Assembly: GCA_002071335.1 (NCBI GenBank)
Contig: MWEZ01000005.1
Coordinates: 1-40,528 of the forward strand
Length of the DNA: 40,528 nt
Direction: 5' to 3'
From: Verrucomicrobia bacterium ADurb.Bin018
GTDB taxonomy: Bacteria; Verrucomicrobiota; Kiritimatiellia; CAIQIC01; Lenti-01
Shown here: one piece after another, positions 25,501 to 32,282 of the stretch
Numbering within the stretch: the stretch's first letter is position 1
Layout: the number at the start of each line of letters is the position of its first letter
Notes under the pieces: model-generated
What the model was told of the DNA's origin: nothing
The model's database searches: none
The model's input: the letters and a program-made list of their open reading frames with translations, nothing else
Translations under genes and position numbers: made by a program

Positions 25501-27175
25501 TTTCCTTAAATTCCGCGTTGCCCTTGCCGGCGTTGATGTCGCCCAGGTCCCGCTCGCCATCGGCGGTGTTGACGATCACCAGCGCCACCTCGTCGCCATA
25601 CCACTTGGTGAAGGCGTAGATGCCCTGCCCACCGCTGGTGCGGCGCTGCTCGAAGCCGCCACGCCGCAGCGCGCGGCTCTTGTTGCGCAACCCGTTGAGC
25701 CAGGAAATATGACCGTAGAGGCCGCGGTCCTTCGCCCACTGGCTGAACATGTCGCCACTGGCGTTGCCGGGCTGGAAGCCTTTGTCGAACATGCACTCGC
25801 GCTGCCAGTCGCCGTCATCGGGGTTGTCCCACGTGCGGTTGCTGCCATTGGGGTGGCCGCCCTGGTTGAACATGTGCTCCGTGCCGTAATAAATCAGCGG
25901 CACTGGCGGCGCCATGTAGAGGAACGTCATGGCTGGCTCCATGATCTTCTTGGCGGTGGCGGCATCGCCTCCGCCGAATGTGCAGGCAAAGCGGTCAACG
26001 TCGTGGTTGTCCAAAAACGCAATCACGTTTTCCTTGCCTTGGCCGTACTGGTTGATTGCGCCCATTTCCCAGCCAAGCTGATCCGAGCCCGCGCCGTAGC
26101 CGAAGACGTTTTTCATGGCCTGCATCAGCGGGAAATGCAGGGCCGAGTTGAAGCCGTAGCCATCCGCGCACCAGCTCGCCAGCGCGCCGTTGTCATAGCT
26201 GAACAGTTCGCCGAACATCAGGAAGTTGTTTTTGCCGCGCCACGCCGCATGGTCGCGAATGTTCTGCGCCCACGTCCGACACCAGTTGTAGGGCACGTGC
26301 TTGATGGCATCCACGCGGAAGCCGTCGCAGTCCGTGGCATCAATCAGGTTTTTGAACGCCTTGGCCAAAATAGACTGCACATCGGGATGCTCGGTGTTCA
26401 GGTCATCGGTGCCTTTGAATTGGCCGTTGATTTGTTCGGGGAAGCAGTCCCAGCAGTTGATCGTGCCGTTCGGGTGGAAATAGTTCAGGTTGTTGAAGGG
26501 CAGCGCGTGCTTGTTGCTTTCGTTCCACCAGCCGAAGGAACCGTGGCCGTTGGGCCAGTATTGCTTGTCATCATTTTCGTTGCCGGTGTTGATGCCGTTT
26601 TTGTCGCACATGTGGTTCGGCGCCACATCCAAAATCACATACATCCCGCGCGCGTGACAGTCGTCAATCAAGTCCTTGAGGTCCTGGAAGGTGCCCATGG
26701 CCGGGTCGCACTTGAAAAAGTTTTCAACGTGATACTGGTGGTAGGGCGTATAATTGGGATCCTTGCCCTGGTCATTTTGCTGCACGCCGGAAATCCAGAC
26801 CGCCGTCACGCCCATGCCGGCCAGATAATCCAGTTGGCCCTGCAAACCCTTCCAGTTGCCGCCGTGGTGGTAGTTGCGGTTGTAGGGATACGGCTTGCCG
26901 TCACACGTCCAACTCGGCTTGTAGCCCGCCAGGCGGTCCACGCCATCCGTCGCGAAGCGGTCGGTGAACAACTGGTAGATGTTTTTGTCGCGCCATTGCT
27001 CCGGGCTCGGCGTATAGGCATAGGAATTATTCCCCGCCGTGTCGCGCGACTTGAGCCCATACACGTCCGGCTGGTCGCCGTACCATGTCGAGGCAATCTC
27101 CTCGTTCGCCCCGGCTGTCGTCCAGGACAGCACCGCCATCGCACCCACCACACCCAACAACTTCATCCATTTCAT
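19562..27175 (-). CDS. Giant secreted alpha-amylase-type protein with two GH13 catalytic domains
   Basis: A 2,537-residue protein. ATG 27175 begins the signal peptide (MKWMKLLGVVGAMAVLSWTTAGA) and has GGCGAGGAG upstream; a longer frame lacks both. Domain A (about 55-600) is a GH13 barrel with DVAPNH (183-188), nucleophile D289 in GFRVD, acid E323 in FGELF and D392 in FLDNHD. The middle 1,100 residues are beta-sandwich modules resembling starch-binding and lectin-like domains. A second GH13 domain (about 1760-2250) keeps LDGVMNH, D2024 in GLRCD, E2053 in FMAES and D2114 in SSHDE. Ig-like strands close the C-terminus. Both sites look complete, so two alpha-glucan activities (for example endo-amylase plus debranching) are likely. 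No cell-wall anchor is seen. Confidence 0.93.
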   Translation of the reverse strand: MKWMKLLGVVGAMAVLSWTTAGANEEIASTWYGDQPDVYGLKSRDTAGNNSYAYTPSPEQWRDKNIYQLFTDRFATDGVDRLAGYKPSWTCDGKPYPYNRNYHHGGNWKGLQGQLDYLAGMGVTAVWISGVQQNDQGKDPNYTPYHQYHVENFFKCDPAMGTFQDLKDLIDDCHARGMYVILDVAPNHMCDKNGINTGNENDDKQYWPNGHGSFGWWNESNKHALPFNNLNYFHPNGTINCWDCFPEQINGQFKGTDDLNTEHPDVQSILAKAFKNLIDATDCDGFRVDAIKHVPYNWCRTWAQNIRDHAAWRGKNNFLMFGELFSYDNGALASWCADGYGFNSALHFPLMQAMKNVFGYGAGSDQLGWEMGAINQYGQGKENVIAFLDNHDVDRFACTFGGGDAATAKKIMEPAMTFLYMAPPVPLIYYGTEHMFNQGGHPNGSNRTWDNPDDGDWQRECMFDKGFQPGNASGDMFSQWAKDRGLYGHISWLNGLRNKSRALRRGGFEQRRTSGGQGIYAFTKWYGDEVALVIVNTADGERDLGDINAGKGNAEFKENGVGPTSFTSAGNGNIAFGSTKIPGKGSKIFIANFVDNSNDVFGGGGGTPVGLWARNTYGYPTETATTADTIYINTEAGPASVTNKKVYLVYGFNNPSGAWPKVEMELNEEWDSNGGNWFHYDLGNLTTGRLDYVIAVETVEDGVTNTFWDNNGGGNYTMQIYPAPEPVNFSFHSVAANPVNPEPEGSVTVTVILRTAPGTNISALAARVGYDIFDPKDGPATNWPTYAMTRGNTITNDGTNVLSTFTYTVNNGLEAGYVMKYYIAASNGASILYANNGGQDYSVVIKDWPAVPADIEISTSNHTTQASSATVAGTAGANIADGLYWTNSLTGDTAQFELTGHWSAAIPLNVGTNVITVYGYEAGTTTTNATDKASNYATWTHNSNQGSGFGNWSLVGVEDYAGHFIAVGNETCNLTKPAFGMWAHSDNTSEVYRPFSQALGAGDTFSISIDNGSIDSGHSTGIGLQSASGENLWEFYFVGGDFTYTMTGGATDIGWTSGGLTIEFTLTSASTYSAVITPLGGSARTYTGSFSGTIARFHAWHYSANGGEDHNFYFNDLKITSASLGTKKQDSVTITREDDGRPRIEATGSRSISIGENGTAFTLGLSLTNATAASWSASLTALNGSHVQSWSNVAGATWNWTWTAYAAGTWRLRVTAHAAGGAAITNTTLVLTATEGMSYTLGNAWHCPTNNEPFEAKYMRHPVTPGVGETIEIYVGNYHPQGDMNGGSLHYRWGTSGAWSSTALSWTNNTNGDDNRYWVGTQVVPGDKKGGVFQYYLEVTYTDGSPTNTFVAMDPDQSAMYKTFKREAAAQATPFEVGIRDDAGKEPGYIWHGGDITVAGEDSVQIGAKIGYIKDGAKWADTAVVRYRVAEDAKGAKQARGLKRILKSGRSPRSWNALTNQVSMAYEGEIPDSSPNGNAMRWVATITDSNLLNERAVLIYEIYAKGSNGVWRQAEYNAGGGSSTFEYRPYSEGADDLQVRGNTRDYDSGWLAADYTTTKYFINEADAQDTVTITVRYKAPANAQKVELFTNLGRRDFADADMNNDGWPDGIIPPAGNTITAENTYNVGAGYWQAIPMTAVGGAWQKTLTVNKCGAYRITARFLAAGAAEGEWTWYSEGPDNSLRRDHAVVISPRKALEQTMYELNVFTIKATNTAQSGRGTFEKLSEKLNAGSGAYDEFSLAYLNKLNINCLWFQPIHPSGGDRVENDPATSNRYWPGSPYGTKNYFSVNPDMSDSATESAAVAAFTNFVRLCDRARGETMPENERTVNTVNVMLDGVMNHTSWDAIYGEGLALATNGLGAAAIAELTNAYGNIAALAPSERIATTGKLGINWYSAKTNYAKPATYYNTAHDNDIGVAPERVDFGKWDDVAELLYGNYSTMVRWDDRVPPDYNLTEETSRMYNEDDRYYYNEMLPATKLLWKYMASYPEYWLKKTGHSGTNQPGQKDGNGVLLDDYGIDGLRCDYAQGLPSQFWEYLINRTRSKKWNFLFMAESLDGGLVGKRSNRHFDILNENMVFRFTQDKVSEPAPFQAALEDRRTLYGNGIILLNLSSHDEPLPFGDPWATASRYAMVSAIDGVPMILLGQEHAISPYGGPDGDTIDKWKGFYFFEQNFGKWIPHFKKWNQMYVWDDPCYPSGDFRESRKMAELYGRINKARLMSPALRSKNRWFLNDNPRMMTVAKWETPGANPNVRDAVIASVLFMNEGDGGLVGNAQVYDLSPFADKLGLENRADRLYNIRNLAASDPAALIWPEAKAGSEIITNFYIGLDGGMDGTNANPAKVWANGAVVQYLQFVDVTAYAPPVIQVGTIPTNKTVGQSVSISVTATGDGEPIVTLTNAPAGLLNSYTGTTLAFTPTNAGGHTFYFIAQNQRNDAFATTNFTVTILGGGGEVEPIEIVAINSIVSGGGQVSFTAEIADLPEGVTSLPIYAADQVVNGKWNWSFVTNVVVGSTTVNATLVLDEVPTRVITLGKPPVGMD

Positions 27176-27244
27176 GGCTCGCTCCTCGCCTTTTTTAAGC
27201 GGTCTTGAATTCGGCGTCACCCGGCAAAGCGTGACGCGCAAAAC

Positions 27245-27272
27245 GTTATACTTCCCATGCGCCCGAACACAA
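27245..27272 (-). promoter_or_regulatory. Likely promoter of the dual-GH13 gene
   Basis: Minus strand TTGTGT (27272-27267), 16-bp spacer, TATAAC (27250-27245), about 70 bp before ATG 27175. No plus-strand promoter for the divergent gene is as clear. Confidence 0.6.
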
Positions 27273-27435
27273 GCGCAAAGATACAACAACAACCCGCTAC
27301 CCGCCCCCCCATTCCGCAAAAATGCCCATCCCAGACGTGTTGTTGGTTGTTTCCCTCGCCCGGCTGGGGTAAAGTCGCCCCCCTAGAGTCAGAACAGCAA
27401 GGACACCAAGCACCCAACCCCATGGTCCCGACCGA

Positions 27436-29961
27436 ATGAATGCCCCCACCTTCCAACTGCCCGCCTTCGCCTTGCTCCGCCCCCTACCCAAGCCGGCCAT
27501 TCTTTGGAAAGATACCGCCATCTCCTATGCCGACTTGCTGACCCACTCAGCCGCGCTGGCCTCGCTCTATTTTTCCTCGCCCGGTGAGCGCGTGGTCATT
27601 TTCTCCGAAAACCGCCCCGAATGGGTCTCCGCCCTGCTGTCCATCTGGCGTAATCGCTGCGTGGTGGTGCCGGTGGACGCCTTCAGCCCTGCCGCTGAGC
27701 TGGCGTATATCCTCGGCCAAACCGAGCCCGTGGCCATCTTCTGTTCCGCCAAAACCACCCCCGTGGTGCAGGAAGCCCTCGGCACCCTCCCGGCCCTCAA
27801 CGCGCGCATGGTTTGCTTCGATAACGAAGACTTTCCCGCCATTCCCTCCGGCTGCGTCGCCGACACCCCCCTCATGGCTGGCGCGGAGGACACTCTCGCG
27901 GCCATCCTCTTCACCTCCGGCACCACCGGCGCGCCCAAGGGCGTCATGCTGACCTTCGGCAACATCAAGGTGAACCTCGAATCCGTTTGCGACCGCGTCC
28001 CCATCTTTACCCCGCAAACCCGCACCTTTGCCCTGCTCCCCGCGCATCATATTTTGCCGCTCGTCGGCTGCCTGCTCGCCCCCCTCTACTCCGGCGGCAC
28101 CATCATCCTCGCTCACTCCCTCGACCCCGCCGACATGGTCGGCACCATGCGCCGGCACCGCGCCACCCTGCTGATCGGCGTACCCCGCCTCTATGCCCTT
28201 TTCCGCAAGGCCATTCTCGACAACCTGTTCAAATCCCCCGTCGGCCGCCTGCTCTACCGCCTTTCCGCCCGCATTAACCGTCTGGGCGTCTCCCGCGTCC
28301 TCCTCTATCCCGTCCAAAAGAAGTTTGGCGGACGCCTCCGCCAAATGGTCTCCGGCGGCGCCCCCCTCGACCGCGATGTCGCCCGCGATATGACCATCAT
28401 GGGTTTTCAGGTTCTCGAAGGCTACGGCATGACCGAATGCGCCCCCATGATCACCTTCCCGCGCCCCTCAGCCGTGCGCCTTGGTTCCTGCGGCCAGCCC
28501 TGCCTGCCCGATTCCGTCCGCATCGAGGAAGGCGAAGTTCTCGTCCGTGGCCCTCACGTCTTCCCCGGCTATTGGCGCAACCCCGCCGCGACTGCCGAAG
28601 CCATTCAGGATGGCTGGCTCCACACCGGCGACCTCGGCTACCTCGACAACGAGAACTACCTCTTTATCACCGGCCGCAAAAAAGAAATCATCGTGTTGCC
28701 CAATGGTAAAAAGGTCAACCCCGCCGAACTGGAAGAAAAACTCCTCGCCCTCTCGCCCGACATCAAGGATGTCGCCGTCACGTTGCAAGATGATCTTCTC
28801 CACGCGCTCATCCAGCCTGTCCCCGGTTTCCTCGAAGGCGTCCCCAGCCAGCAGGCCGAACACTTCCGCTGGCAGCTTTTGCAGCCCTATAACCGCCTTG
28901 CCCCCCCCGCCAAGAAAATCACCCAGCTCACCATCGTCACCGCCGACCTCCCTAAAACCCGCCTCGGCAAACTCAAGCGCCACGAGCTCCCCCCCCTCGC
29001 CACCGGCACCTTCAGCAATGGCTCCGCCCCCGCCCCCAAGCCCGAAGACCTCGGCCCCGCCTACGAAGCCTTTGACCACTTCCTGCGCACCGAGCTCGAA
29101 TGCCCCCGCGTGGCCCCCACCGCCCATTGGGAAATGGACCTCGCCCTCGACTCCCTCGCCCGCCTCTCCGTGCTGGTGTTCATCGAAAAAACCTTCGGCA
29201 TCAAACTCCCCGAAACCGCTTTTCAGGATTATCCCACGGTGCTGGCCCTCGCGCGCCATGCCGACGAACAGCGTCTGTTCTTCCGTCAAGGCGGCGGCGG
29301 CTGGGATGCCCTCCTCAAGGCCCAGCCCGACGAAAAACCACTTGAGCTGCCCCGCTCCCGCTGGATCCACCCCTTCCTGAAAAACCTCTTCGGCACCCTC
29401 CTGCGCCTGCTGTTCCGCGTCCGCGCCGAAGGACGCCAGAACATCCCCGCGCAGGGCTCCTGCATCCTGGTGGCCAACCACCAGTCCTATATTGACGGTC
29501 TGTTCGTCTCCATGTTCCTCACCAACCGCTTCCTGCGCCGCACCTTCTATTACGCCAAGCGCAAGCACGTCAAAAAAGGACTGCTCACTTGGCTTGCCCG
29601 CAACAGCAACGTCATCGTGGTGGATGTCGGGCGCGATGTCCAAATCTCGCTGCAAATGATGGCTCAGGCCCTCCGCAGCGGCGGCAACTTGCTCATTTTC
29701 CCCGAAGGCACCCGCTCCCCGGATGGCCGTTTGGGCGACTTCAAGACCACCTTCGCCGCCCTCGCCAAGGAAGTGCAAGTCCCGGTTATCCCCGTTGCTA
29801 TCAATGGCGCCCACCAAGCCCTCGCCCGCGGCACCCGCCTCCCCCGCCTTGGCACCCGGGTCACCGTCCGCTTCCTCCCGCCCATCTCGCCGGAAAACTT
29901 CGACACCCACCAACTCACCGAAACCACTCGCACCGCCATCGCCCAAAACCTGCTCATCTAA
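27436..29961 (+). CDS. Acyl-activating enzyme / ACP / 1-acylglycerophosphate acyltransferase fusion (Aas-like)
   Basis: An 841-residue, three-part protein. Residues 1-530 are an AMP-forming acyl-CoA/acyl-ACP ligase with the P-loop LFTSGTTGAPKGVMLT (about 157-172), EGYGMTECAP and the TGDLGYLD motif. A phosphopantetheine carrier domain follows (attachment site S573 in LALDSLARL). Then a PlsC-type acyltransferase with NHQSYID (N681, H682 and D687) and FPEGTRS (755-761). Together they could activate a free fatty acid, hold it on the built-in ACP and transfer it to a lysophospholipid. This resembles E. coli Aas, but with the domain order ligase-ACP-acyltransferase and its own ACP. There is no obvious transmembrane segment. 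The start ATG 27436 lacks a strong ribosome binding site. Confidence 0.9.
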   Translation: MNAPTFQLPAFALLRPLPKPAILWKDTAISYADLLTHSAALASLYFSSPGERVVIFSENRPEWVSALLSIWRNRCVVVPVDAFSPAAELAYILGQTEPVAIFCSAKTTPVVQEALGTLPALNARMVCFDNEDFPAIPSGCVADTPLMAGAEDTLAAILFTSGTTGAPKGVMLTFGNIKVNLESVCDRVPIFTPQTRTFALLPAHHILPLVGCLLAPLYSGGTIILAHSLDPADMVGTMRRHRATLLIGVPRLYALFRKAILDNLFKSPVGRLLYRLSARINRLGVSRVLLYPVQKKFGGRLRQMVSGGAPLDRDVARDMTIMGFQVLEGYGMTECAPMITFPRPSAVRLGSCGQPCLPDSVRIEEGEVLVRGPHVFPGYWRNPAATAEAIQDGWLHTGDLGYLDNENYLFITGRKKEIIVLPNGKKVNPAELEEKLLALSPDIKDVAVTLQDDLLHALIQPVPGFLEGVPSQQAEHFRWQLLQPYNRLAPPAKKITQLTIVTADLPKTRLGKLKRHELPPLATGTFSNGSAPAPKPEDLGPAYEAFDHFLRTELECPRVAPTAHWEMDLALDSLARLSVLVFIEKTFGIKLPETAFQDYPTVLALARHADEQRLFFRQGGGGWDALLKAQPDEKPLELPRSRWIHPFLKNLFGTLLRLLFRVRAEGRQNIPAQGSCILVANHQSYIDGLFVSMFLTNRFLRRTFYYAKRKHVKKGLLTWLARNSNVIVVDVGRDVQISLQMMAQALRSGGNLLIFPEGTRSPDGRLGDFKTTFAALAKEVQVPVIPVAINGAHQALARGTRLPRLGTRVTVRFLPPISPENFDTHQLTETTRTAIAQNLLI

Positions 29962-29990
29962 CCAAACCCTAGAACCCACGGAAGGATCCC

Positions 29991-30533
29991 ATGACACTCC
30001 ACCGCCTGCCTGCCATTGCCATCGCCACCCTCGCCCTCGTCCTCGCCGCCACCGCCAGCGAATCCCTCGTGGTCCGCGGCTCCGGCATCCGCACCAAACC
30101 CATCCTGGGCGCGCTATACGAACTCACCCTCTACGTCCCCGAATCCCTTCAAGCCGCCGATGGCCCCGCCATCCTCGGCGCCGACCAACCCATGGCCTTC
30201 CACCTCACCCTCAAAAGCTCGCTCATTACCCGCAAGCGCTTTGTGGAAACCACCACCGAAGGCTTCGCCAAAGCCGCCGCCAGCGGTTACACCTCGCCCA
30301 ACACCCCCGCCTTCCTTGACCAATTCGCGAATACCGAATTCAAGAAGGGCGATACCGTCATCATGCGCTACGCCGATGGCGCCCTGACCACCCTTTACCG
30401 CACTGCTGGCGGCACCGAAACCCCGCTCGCCACCATCCCCGGCCTCGACCTCAAGCAAGCCCTCTTTGCCATCTGGCTCGGCGCCACCCCCGCCCAAGAA
30501 TCCCTCAAAACCTCTCTTCTCGCCACCCCGTAG
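29991..30533 (+). CDS. Chalcone-isomerase-like periplasmic protein
   Basis: A 180-residue protein with a signal peptide (MTLHRLPAIAIATLALVLAATA). The rest fits the bacterial chalcone-isomerase-like family: VVRGSGIRTKPILGALYELTLYVPES, then FKKGDTVIMRYADG and LKQALFAIWLGATPAQESLKTSLL. Family members bind fatty-acid-like ligands or have unknown roles; flavonoid isomerisation is not implied. GGAAGGA lies shortly before ATG. It starts 30 bp after the acyl-ligase fusion gene, so co-transcription is likely and a lipid link plausible. Confidence 0.88.
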   Translation: MTLHRLPAIAIATLALVLAATASESLVVRGSGIRTKPILGALYELTLYVPESLQAADGPAILGADQPMAFHLTLKSSLITRKRFVETTTEGFAKAAASGYTSPNTPAFLDQFANTEFKKGDTVIMRYADGALTTLYRTAGGTETPLATIPGLDLKQALFAIWLGATPAQESLKTSLLATP

Positions 30534-30596
30534 CTTCACACCAAAACAGCCCACCTTCCTCCCCTTTTCCATGCTTTCAGCCGTGTACCGCCGGCG

Positions 30597-30634
30597 TTGA
30601 AAAATGTTGCTTTCAATGTATCAATTGATACATT
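30597..30634 (+). promoter_or_regulatory. Toxin-antitoxin promoter with 20-bp palindromic operator
   Basis: AATGTATCAATTGATACATT (30615-30634) is a perfect palindrome ending six bases before the first gene. It overlaps the -10 of a candidate promoter, TTGAAA (30597-30602), 16 bp, TATCAA (30619-30624). A site like this usually serves autorepression by the antitoxin, here the HTH protein of the second gene. Confidence 0.75.
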
Positions 30635-30640
30635 CACGGC

Positions 30641-30985
30641 ATGAGTAAGTTACTCCTCATTCCCGCTGCTTGGCGTAACGCTGTGATTGCGATTCTGGAA
30701 TCGGGCGATAAAAATCGAATCATCAGCACAGAGACCGCTGACCGGGATTGGAACGCCGCGTTTCCTCATGCGTTCATGTTCGCGCGCCATCAAGCCATGG
30801 CGCAGGCTCTCCGGGCCGATATTCACGGCCGGCACATTGCTGATATGCGGCCAGCGTGCGATGCATACGAGTTTTGGTTCTTTTTCGACCAGAGTCGAGT
30901 GCTGGGTAAAATCGGCCTGCTCCCCAATGGTAAAATCATCATCATCTTCTCAAGCCACATCCCACGTAAAGGAGATTCCTTATGA
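30641..30985 (+). CDS. Putative RelE/HigB-like toxin of a two-gene module
   Basis: A 114-residue basic, cytoplasmic protein. Its C-terminal half, YEFWFFFDQSRVLGKIGLLPNGKIIIIFSSHIPRKGDSL, is a strand-turn-strand ending typical of small toxins found beside MqsA-type antitoxins; related proteins act on mRNA. The role is inferred mainly from order and partner: toxin first, then an HTH protein, as in HigBA and MqsRA. Its stop overlaps the antitoxin start by four bases. Expression likely depends on the palindromic operator upstream. The catalytic residues cannot be fixed by eye. Confidence 0.7.
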   Translation: MSKLLLIPAAWRNAVIAILESGDKNRIISTETADRDWNAAFPHAFMFARHQAMAQALRADIHGRHIADMRPACDAYEFWFFFDQSRVLGKIGLLPNGKIIIIFSSHIPRKGDSL

Positions 30986-31479
30986 AAAAAGCACCTGTCG
31001 CCGGCTGGGTACTGGTCACTTCCCGCCAGCCGGTCTATATCCCTGAAACCACAGGCGATGGCATCGCGGAAATTATCTGGAAAGATGTCCCTGCATGGAA
31101 GGATCCTAAAACCGGCGAGATTTTTCTTTCCGGTGAGGCTCGCGAACTGCTGGAATCCACCAAGGCGCGCTTTCTAGGCATCCTGTCCCCTGCACAAATT
31201 CGCGCCTTGCGCCGCTCAATCAAGGCCACCCAAAAAGGAATGGCCGAACTTCTGCAACTTGGCGAAAAAACATGGACGCGCTGGGAATCGGGCGCCGAAC
31301 GCCCCTCCCGCTCGATGAATGTCCTGCTCTGCGCCATTCGCGACGGCCGGATTGGAGTGGACTACCTGCGCTCTTTGGTGCCACCTGTTGTTGCGCGCCA
31401 CCACCCAGCACTCGCGGTTCCTGAACCCCAAATTGCGGAACCTGCGGCCAAATATCGCACCCGCTCCAAACGTAGATAA
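30982..31479 (+). CDS. MqsA-family antitoxin with HTH domain, no zinc cysteines
   Basis: A 165-residue protein. The N-terminal part (VYIPETTGDGIAEIIWKDVPAWKDPKTGEIFLSGEA) follows the MqsA/YgiT layout but lacks its zinc-binding cysteines. The C-terminal part is an Xre-like HTH (LSPAQIRALRRSIKATQKGMAELLQLGEKTWTRWESGAERP, about 72-112) with the RWESG signature of MqsA. The chain ends in a basic tail (KYRTRSKRR). It should neutralise the upstream toxin and bind the AATGTATCAATTGATACATT operator. The ATG overlaps the toxin stop. Confidence 0.85.
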   Translation: MKKAPVAGWVLVTSRQPVYIPETTGDGIAEIIWKDVPAWKDPKTGEIFLSGEARELLESTKARFLGILSPAQIRALRRSIKATQKGMAELLQLGEKTWTRWESGAERPSRSMNVLLCAIRDGRIGVDYLRSLVPPVVARHHPALAVPEPQIAEPAAKYRTRSKRR

Positions 31480-31596
31480 TCCCCTTCCCGCCTTGTGGCC
31501 ATGCTTGCGGCCTTTGGCGTCGCTGGCGTCGTTAGCGTTAAAAATTCTTCTCTCCTGCTTTTCTGAGTTTCCTACGTTCCTGTTGGGCTTTTGTTT

Positions 31597-31631
31597 CGAT
31601 CCCGCCGCCGATATAACGGCGGCTGACATCA
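31597..31631. repeat. Interspersed hairpin repeat, copy 2
   Basis: Matches 13088-13122 closely: CGATCCCGCCGCCGATA then TAACGGCGGC then ACATCA. It lies in the 190-bp gap between the toxin-antitoxin pair and the CHAP gene, which otherwise shows only junk-like sequence. Confidence 0.7.
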
Positions 31632-31670
31632 TGACCGCGCTGGCGGCCGTTTGCGTTGCATTTCGTTTTG

Positions 31671-32282
31671 CTATTCGGCTGTCGGCAAGCGCAGCCAACC
31701 GAGGACCCGGCGTTGTCCAATAAACCAACGCCCCTCGCGGATAGCCAAGGGATAGATCGCGCGGGTGCTGCCCCATGGACCCGGATTCTGCTGGGCGATC
31801 TCCACGCTGTTGCCTGTCACCGCCGCCACAATGGCCACGTGGCCATAGCGATTGAACAGCCATGGCCGCATCACCAACAAATCACCAGTCGCGGGTTTGG
31901 TGGCGCTGCCATTGGCAAACTGCGTCATGCCGCGCCGCGCGTTCCATTGGCCATCAGCCAGCCGCGGGTCGAAAAAATCTTTGGCATGACCATATGCATC
32001 TGGCATCCGGTGCCCGTGCCGCTCGTACAAGTAGCTCTTCACGAACTCAACGCATTGATAGCGGATGCCCAGATTATATCCATCCGGGGCCAGATTCCGG
32101 CCATGCGTCATGTGAATCCCGCCATTGTAATAAATGGCCACACCCTCCAAACGATCCAGCACATCCCCCGGCCGGTGACGAAAATTCAGATTGGCCCGGG
32201 TCGCCAGTGCATACGTTCCACCGGCTAAGACCACCAGCACCACCCAAAACCATGCTTTGCCTGACAGCAACATCAGGTTCAT
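31671..32282 (-). CDS. CHAP-domain amidase, membrane-anchored
   Basis: A 203-residue protein with an N-terminal uncleaved membrane helix (AWFWVVLVVLAGGTYAL, 10-26), then a CHAP domain, a papain-like amidase or endopeptidase that cuts peptidoglycan peptides. The catalytic Cys is probably C77 (IRYQCVEFVKSYL), His H148 (NRYGHVAIVAAV), with E161 or N166 as third member (SVEIAQQNPG). The protein likely faces the periplasm. Its ATG overlaps the stop of the upstream hydrolase gene by four bases, indicating coupled expression and a shared cell-wall role. Confidence 0.85.
   Translation of the reverse strand: MNLMLLSGKAWFWVVLVVLAGGTYALATRANLNFRHRPGDVLDRLEGVAIYYNGGIHMTHGRNLAPDGYNLGIRYQCVEFVKSYLYERHGHRMPDAYGHAKDFFDPRLADGQWNARRGMTQFANGSATKPATGDLLVMRPWLFNRYGHVAIVAAVTGNSVEIAQQNPGPWGSTRAIYPLAIREGRWFIGQRRVLGWLRLPTAE

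Noticed and set aside
24590-27208. Plus-strand frame of over 800 residues antisense to the GH13 protein
   Set aside because: It mirrors the codons of the strongly supported amylase gene. It is rich in His, Val and Arg, as expected from antisense of GC-rich coding DNA, with no domain recognisable.
28468-29997. Minus-strand frame of about 500 residues opposite the acyl-ligase fusion
   Set aside because: Gly/Glu-rich shadow of a gene with three recognisable catalytic domains on the plus strand.
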